Source: Monoraphidium neglectum (lineage: Eukaryota > Chlorophyta > Chlorophyceae > Sphaeropleales > Selenastraceae). From it: a stretch of DNA of 25,327 nt. Where the stretch lies: the NCBI RefSeq assembly GCF_000611645.1, contig NW_014013117.1, forward strand, positions 1-25,327. The letters run 5' to 3'. The position numbers and the translations under genes are program-made. This document shows positions 19,578-25,327 of this stretch, in pieces. The notes beneath the pieces were generated by a model that did not search any database, was not told the origin of the DNA, and saw only the letters and a program-made list of their open reading frames with translations. The stretch's first letter is position 1. Every line of letters begins with the position of its first letter.

Positions 19578-22333
19578 GGACACTATAGACTATGATAAAG
19601 ATACCGCCGAACACTGTCACAATAGGATGTGGAAACTCTTGGATTGCCGAGACTCTTGGATTGTTCCAATCCTGCCGTTGACATGTTGTGGCCGCAATGT
19701 ACGGTATTGAACCGCTGAGAATGAGGTAAGGAGAGGGGCACACTTTTAGCTCTGAAGACAGCTCCCTCGTGGCGCGCCCCGCGCGCGTACTAACGGGTCC
19801 AAACACGACGACTGACAACACGCAATGTCACACCAGTGGAGGGTTGTGTCACACAGACTGTAATCGAACATCAATGCGTACCAAGTCTGTACATTTTGCG
19901 GTGCGCTTGGCCGTGCGGCAGGGACACATGTGGAGCGGTTGATGGTTGAAAATATAAGTTGCAAAATATAAGTTGCAGAGCATTCCCTTGAGAAGGGGGG
20001 AACCTTGGGTTCTGGCTGCTGGCTGCTGGCTGCGGGGTGTTCCGTCCAGGCGTGCCCGCCTAACGGCACGACTGCCTGCGGCTTTTGAGTGCGTCTACAG
20101 GACCGGCACAGAAACGGGGTTGCGCGGAAACCATCTCACGCGCAACGGGGCCGCTGCCACTGTGGTGCTGCCTCTTTGCTGGGCGCTAGGGCTATCCATA
20201 ATGCAGTCCAAGGAAGTGAGGCAGCCGGTCGGCCTCCTTGTATCGATGATTAGATCTGCAAAAGCAGGCCGCAGCTGTTGAATAACACAGTCATCACCAC
20301 AACCACCTCAAGGCCTCCCCTGCGGGCCAAGCGGAAGCCAGGCCCCGTCACCCAGTCGTCACCCGTCTTTGCCGCCAACGTGTTGACGCTGCAAATCCCA
20401 CAGTGCCTGCTGGCTCACACTTGACTTTGGATTGCCGGGCGCTGATTCGGGTTGAACCCTTCACCCACAGCAGCTTGATTATGCTGGGGCAATTGAGGCT
20501 GCTGGTTGTGGGCATCGATCCATATTCAAGGTGTCTTCGCGCCCGGAGTCATTGTGAGATGTGCGTTTGTGTAACAGACAAATCATCTGCATCAGGGTTC
20601 GGGTAAAGGGCCCAGGGAGCCATTGTATCTTATGTTGCCGTTGCATCTTGTTTTGTCGGCAGCGATTTCTGGGCCTAATGCAATGGCAATGGTGTTTTAC
20701 CTTGGAGCAATCTGCGTGACTCTGAGGCATGCAGCCTGCATCAACAGATGGAGTATTGTGCGTTCGGCCGTGTTTATCATACAGATTGACAGCGCAATAG
20801 TGTTGCAACAGCCAGGGATGCCAACGTCGACCAGCTGCGGCTGGCACGTGGGCGTGACAAATGACAGAGTTAAGCAAGCGCACACTCACGCAATGCCCTG
20901 GCCCGTGATTGTCATGAGCCCACGCCATCATCGCGGGCGGCGCTAGTCACACTAGGAAGCTGCCAACACATCCTTGCCACCGCTGAGAGCGGCTGAACGG
21001 ATGAAATCTTGCACACGAGCATGCCTATTGCCTTGCAGCCGGGTTGCATAATCCCTCCCGTGCACGCTCTTTTTGAATTGCCTCGCCGGCTGCAGCTGCT
21101 AGCACCTCGCACACCCGCCAGCGCTCAGGGCGGAGCCTGCTCACCTGTTTGTCTCAAGGCCTTGCCATCCACCTGTTCTCCCCTCGTTTTGGCTCGTTGC
21201 ACTTTGCGCATGGCCTCCTGTCGTTGCCTGCCTACTGCTGTTCATGTGAAAGGGTTGGGTCACGTATCTCAGTTCGCGAGTCCCGGTGTTGGCGGGCGGC
21301 AGTTGGCGCATCCCGCACAGCCAAGAGCACCTTTGGGCACAGTACCTGGGTTGGTTTTGGGAGCAGGTACATAGAACAAGTCGTTGATCCTGGTGCGCTG
21401 CGTATGGCCCTCTGCATGGCCATGTGCCTTATATGCGTGTGGCTGGTCTGGCCTGCTGTCTTTATGTACTGGCCGCAGGGGATCTCCAGAGGGGTCGTTG
21501 AATGCGTGCACGCGGCACGCGGATGCCGTTTGTTTCGAAAATTGGTTTTGAACCACACTGATGGCTCTGACGTGACGAGTCAGCTTGATCACTGCTTACC
21601 ATATGTAGTGCGTAGCTGCAGGGGGCGGCAGTTGGTGTTTCCACGCTCGAAGACTGATAGATCCACATCTCCCCCCACCAACCTGACATGATTTACAACG
21701 CAGTCGTTCATGTCAGCTGATTTCTGGGAAGCTGCAGGCGCCAGGTCAAGCGCTGCAAGTCAGGGCACCCACACGGCCAGATATGCTTTGGTCAAAAAAG
21801 ACCGTTTGCAGTGGTCAACACCTGCATCAGCACTGTGCACCGAATGTGTACATAACGTACTTACCAGCAGCTGCAGCTGAGCAGATGAACTGGAACTCTT
21901 TTGTGCCTGCGGTCCCTTGCCACAGCGGCAGCTCTGTTCTCGCTGCCAGCCGGCCCAGCGTGAATCCGCGCGTGTCATGCTCCGGGTCCATCACACCCAA
22001 AGCCTCCAGCTTCAAAGTGGCGAGATGCACTCTCAAGCACTACATACGGGCAAAATTTCCGTCTGAACACACGCTGGCTTTTGCTTGCAGCTGTTCCATC
22101 GTTCCACGCGAGCCGGTGTGATCTGGCGCCGCGATTTGACCGGTGTCAACATCTTACACTCGAAAGCCTTTGTTAAACTCGTCGTTTGTCTTGACCGGGG
22201 ACCTCCCTGCCAAGTCTCCACCTGTCCTGCCGGACCTCATTACCTGTCGTGGCTGACCGCATCTAGCCCTCAAGCACCAGTGTCCCTCGACCGTGCGCAA
22301 GGATATTACCACTCTTCAGCAGCATCCTGCATC
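19578..22333. other. Gene-poor stretch of about 2.7 kb
   Basis: AT-richer than the rest of the window. It holds short open frames on both strands but none shows a recognisable domain, biased codon use or splice-compatible neighbours. Small direct duplications are visible (ACTCTTGGATT twice near 19635-19663, AAAATATAAGTTGC twice at 19949-19976). The right end must contain the MscL promoter and 5' UTR. No tRNA or LTR pair was seen. Confidence 0.5.
19949..19976. repeat. Short direct duplication in the gene-poor region
   Basis: The 14-base unit AAAATATAAGTTGC occurs twice in direct tandem. Confidence 0.8.
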
Positions 22334-24780
22334 ATGCGGGCTTTCAAGCGCTCTGACGCCGGCGAGGCGAGCGGCCGCAGCAGCGCCAGCGGCTACAGCG
22401 TCGACGGCGACGCAGGCGGCAGCCACAGCGGCAGCGGCAGCGGCCGCCGCACCAGCTTCGGCGGCGTGGCCAAGTCCGTTGGCAGCGGCGTGACGCGCGC
22501 CGCGAACTCGGTCGGCAGCGGCGTCGGCAAGGCCGCGACGGGCGTCGGCGCCGGCGTTTCAAACGTGGGCGGCATGGCCCTGAGCGGCGTTTCGAACGTC
22601 GGCGGGAAGGCGCTGACCGGGGTCAAAGGCGCCGGCGACTTCGCTCTTACCGGGGTCAAGGGCGTCGGCGGGCTGGGGATCAAGGGCGTCAAAAACGTCG
22701 GCGACTTTGGGCTTGGGGCGGTCAAGGGCGTGATGTCATCGGGCAAGGGTTTCAGGGAGTTCCTGCTCAAGGGGACGATCGTGGAGCTCGCGGTCGCGGG
22801 TGAGTCAGCGCGCCGGCAGCGTGAAGGCTGTGGCAGCACCAGGGTGGTGGGCGCGAGCAGGGGCGGCCGGCTTGGGCAGCCAGCGAGTGCGTGGGCGGCG
22901 CCGTTGCTGGCGTGGTGGCGGGTGTGGGTGTGAATAAGAGTGCTTGTGTTGTGGGCCTGCTTGTACCGCCCTTGACACTGCGTGGGAAGTTGCTGGCAAC
23001 ACAGGCATTGGTCAGAAGCATTTGCAGCACCGACAGCCGCCCGCCGCCAGGCGAGGCTCGGTGCTGGGCGCCCACCGCTCGGCCTCGTCACAGCGGCCGG
23101 TGCTGCCATGGCTGCAGACGCCGCACGCACGTCCCGACGACCCCGCACCCCTGCCCCACCCTCGCCTCGCCCCACACAAACGCCTGGATTCCAGTCGTTG
23201 TCGGGTGAGAAGCTCTGAGAGAGGCGCAGTGTGCGCACAGCGGCCGCAAGGCGCCCCAGCCTTGCCCCTTGGACTGCCCCTTGGACTGCCCCTTGGACTG
23301 CTTCGCGTCGCGATTGCAGCATTGCATCGATTGTTGCAGCGCAGGTTTGCGTAACGCATCCCCTGCACCCAACTGAAGCCACCATTGCCCCGATCCTCAA
23401 ACTGCATACACTCCTCCTCCCCCTCACACCATGCAGTATGGCTTTCACAGATCTGGTGAGCCCATGTGCTTCCCTGTGGTTGGGGGTGGGGGAGTTTTTT
23501 TGGGGGGGGAGGGGAGTGGTCGCTGGTGCTGGCCTCATACCCACGCATCTCAGCACCCTTGGCTTGGGCAGCCAAGTCCCCACCCGTGCATGCCCATGCA
23601 TGACCCTGCGCAGTGCTGCTCTCTCCGGCTGCCAGATCGCCCATGCCACAAAACCCACGCTGCATGCGCGCACCCACATGATCCATCTACATCCAAACTC
23701 GCCCCTGGCCACGTGCGAGCACCTGTGCGCCATCACCTCCTCCTTGCAGACGCGCATGTAACCATATGCACAACCAGGCCCACCCACATCCACGTCATTA
23801 CACTCTCTTCAACCCGTCTCAGGTCAACGCCATGGTCAAGTCCTTCATCACTCCCCTCATAGCAGCCATCTTCCGCGGCGTCTCCTTCACGGTGCCAGGG
23901 GGGGCGGGTCCCACACACCTGACGGCCGCGCCGCCTGCACCCATGCACACGCACAAAAAGCTGTTGCGCCCGGCTGTCCCGTCGCCAATCCTGGCACCGC
24001 CCCTTCACTCCCTCCCTGATGCCCTACACTGCACTCCTGCTCAACTCAGCACCCCGACCACCGCGGCTCATCTTCCTCTTGTTGTATCTATCTGATGCAC
24101 CTATCACACAACCAGGACATGTACTTTGAAATCAATTCCAGCCGCTTTTTGTATGGAGAAGCCATCAACGCCCTGTGAGTCATGAAAGCGGCAGCGCTCG
24201 CAAGGGCACTTTCTTGGGGAGCGGGGAGGGTTCTTGCAGGTTCTCGCTCGCGCGTTTGGGAAGCCACGTGCGGGACGGGGTTGCGCAAGACGACGGGCGG
24301 GCACAGGTGGGGAGGGGTTCTGCATGGCGCGAGGGAGCGCCTAGGCTGGGGCCGGCCGGCCCAGAGGGTCGCTGGCGGCGGCTACGCCCCGTGGCGCCGG
24401 GAAGACAGCCACCAGGGACTGGCGCCCGCCATGCGAGCGCCACCAACCAGACGCGTGCGCGGCACCAGCTGACGAGTTTGTCTTCTTGCCCGCGCCTCTG
24501 CCGCCCCGCGGCCTACCCGTCTCCCGCTCCCGCCACTCGGACCCGCAGTGTCGTGTTCCTTCTTGTCCTGGGTGAGAGCAGCCACCCCTTCATAAACCAG
24601 CCAGAGTCCATGCCTGGCGCGCGCGCAGCAGCATGCCGCAACGCACTTTTGTTTCTCGCGCCGCGGTTGGGCAACAGGGGGGGACCCCCGCCCGCTGCGC
24701 CTGCGACGCTGCGCCCTGCTGTGGCAGCCAGCCTCTCTGACCCGTGGTCACCACGCCCCTGACCGTCGCTCCCGCCACCA

Positions 24781-24811
<31 letters not shown>

Positions 24812-24940
24812 TTGAGCGCAGCCTTCACTTATTTTGCTATCATGCGGCCGCTGCAGCACTTCACGAGCATGTACTACCCCAACAGGTGCGGCGGTTCGGG
24901 CCCGGGGCCGCTCGCACAAGCGCACTGGCCCGGCTTGTAA
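22334..24940 (+). CDS. mscL: Large-conductance mechanosensitive channel MscL with N-terminal 11-residue repeats
   Basis: MscL opens a wide pore when membrane tension rises, letting solutes out in hypo-osmotic shock. Seven exons, 22334-22799, 23195-23204, 23437-23455, 23823-23891, 24116-24174, 24549-24571 and 24822-24940, join in phase (254 aa). The channel core matches bacterial MscL with almost no gaps: surface helix FREFLLKG, first membrane helix TIVELAVAVVVGMAF (E. coli NVVDLAVGVIIGAAF), then MVKSFITPLIAAIF, the periplasmic-type loop FEINSSRFLYGEAINAL, and the second membrane helix VVFLLVLAFTYFAIMRPL. Residues 1-40 are Ser/Gly-rich. Residues 41-139 are 11-residue repeats that run directly into FREF. 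The start is the only in-frame ATG. The last exon either reads to TAA at 24938 or splices at AACAG/gtgcgg (24885) to an exon near 25135; the C-terminus is therefore uncertain. Confidence 0.92.
22454..22750 (+). repeat. Nine 11-residue coding repeats in MscL
   Basis: Units of exactly 33 bases with Gly-Val at positions 1-2, for example GVSNVGGMALS, GVSNVGGKALT, GVKGAGDFALT, GVKGVGGLGIK. The first (41-51) and last (129-139) units are more diverged. Confidence 0.9.
23195..23204 (+). other. 10-nt microexon of MscL
   Basis: Between ccag and gtgaga. The phase (2+3+3+2 bases) is exactly what is needed to join exon 1 (phase 1) to exon 3, and it supplies the VVVG of the first membrane helix, making the alignment with bacterial MscL gapless. 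Confidence 0.85.
23264..23300. repeat. Three tandem copies of CCCCTTGGACTG
   Basis: A perfect 12-base unit repeated three times inside the MscL intron 23205-23436. Confidence 0.9.
23437..23455 (+). other. 19-nt microexon of MscL
   Basis: Between atgcag and gtgagc. It encodes the last base of a Gly codon and then MAFTDL of the first membrane helix. Confidence 0.85.
23478..23520 (+). repeat. G-run cluster downstream of the 19-nt microexon
   Basis: Several runs of three to eight G broken by T or A in the sense strand, starting about 20 bases after the donor at 23456. Confidence 0.8.
24549..24571 (+). other. 23-nt microexon of MscL
   Basis: Between cccgcag and gtgaga. Phase 1+21+1 joins exon 5 (phase 2) to exon 7 and encodes VVFLLVL, the start of the second membrane helix, which otherwise would be missing. 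Confidence 0.85.
24770..24811. repeat. (CCA)n(CCG)n tract before the last MscL exon
   Basis: A run of CCA then CCG triplets ending about 10 bases before the acceptor of exon 24822. It may act as the pyrimidine-rich part of the acceptor region. Confidence 0.8.
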
Positions 24941-25271
24941 GGGTGCCCTGGAACCCCTCAGTAGCTGGATCCGAAGGGATGGGGGCAAGGCTGGGAGGGT
25001 GTTCGGCCCTCAGCACCAGACGCACCTGGGTTTTCTTGGAGCGCGAGGGGGTATGCGTCCCGCGCTGCCAACCCGAGCGAATTCGACGACCCGACGTCTG
25101 GCTTGCCTCTCGATCGAGCCTCCCACGCCCGCAGGCTGGGCTCATCGCCCAGCAGCAGCTTCCCTTGCGCACCCGTCCCCGCGAGTGGGGGTGTACAGGA
25201 CCGGACCCCGCAGCACACACCCTTTGTCTCAAACGGCCGCGCCAGCGACCCGACTCACACATATTGCACAA

Positions 25272-25274
<3 letters not shown>

Positions 25275-25327
<53 letters not shown>
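25275..25327. repeat. (CA)n microsatellite at the right edge
   Basis: At least 26 CA units, cut by the end of the window. Confidence 0.95.

Noticed and set aside
21149..21691. 180-codon plus-strand frame with a hydrophobic stretch
   Set aside because: It has no recognisable domain, random-looking Cys/Arg/Ser content and no supporting splice partners; such length is expected by chance here.
22085..22333. Longer N-terminus for MscL
   Set aside because: The frame is open but starts with TTG and has no ATG until 22334.
23264..23300. CRISPR-like array
   Set aside because: Only three contiguous 12-base units without spacers, within a eukaryotic intron.
25275..25327. Telomere at the window end
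   Set aside because: The repeat is plain (CA)n, not a plant/algal TTTAGGG or TTTTAGGG type.

Overview
The window looks like nuclear DNA of a green alga, most likely a GC-rich chlorophyte of the Chlorophyceae type. The genes are split by many short GT-AG introns with usable phases. Low-complexity CAG/CAA (polyglutamine) tracts and long (CA)n/(TG)n microsatellites are abundant. TGTAA motifs, the usual chlorophyte poly(A) signal, lie a few hundred bases beyond several stop codons. The species cannot be named from sequence alone.

Layout from left to right. (1) Minus strand, about 1-1183: part of a TPR-like gene resembling plant HLB1, running off the left edge, with dinucleotide repeats in its introns. 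(2) Minus, 2153-4337: PIG-H, a subunit of the enzyme that starts GPI-anchor synthesis, with a long C-terminal extension. (3) Plus, 5192-10175: a large predicted E3 ubiquitin ligase combining a RING finger, two TRAF-type zinc fingers, a coiled coil, two GYF-like domains, polyQ tracts and CCHC zinc knuckles. (4) Minus, 10782-14289: a nine-exon MYG1 exonuclease gene (DHH family). (5) Minus, 15706-18865: a protein kinase with a long low-complexity N-terminus. A Cys/His-rich exon at 19068-19274 may be its true N-terminus or a separate small gene. (6) 19578-22333: about 2.7 kb with no gene that I can support. (7) Plus, 22334-24940: an MscL mechanosensitive channel gene in seven exons, three of them of 10, 19 and 23 nt.

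The genes do not form one pathway. PIG-H and the RING-GYF gene are divergent and share an 854-bp upstream region. The RING-GYF and MYG1 genes converge and their 3' UTRs probably overlap. The most interesting items are the MscL gene, whose N-terminus carries about nine 11-residue repeats of the amphipathic-helix type leading straight into the channel's membrane-surface helix, and the RING-TRAF-GYF-CCHC protein. All exon structures were derived by hand from splice signals, phase and family similarity; none has been checked against transcripts.
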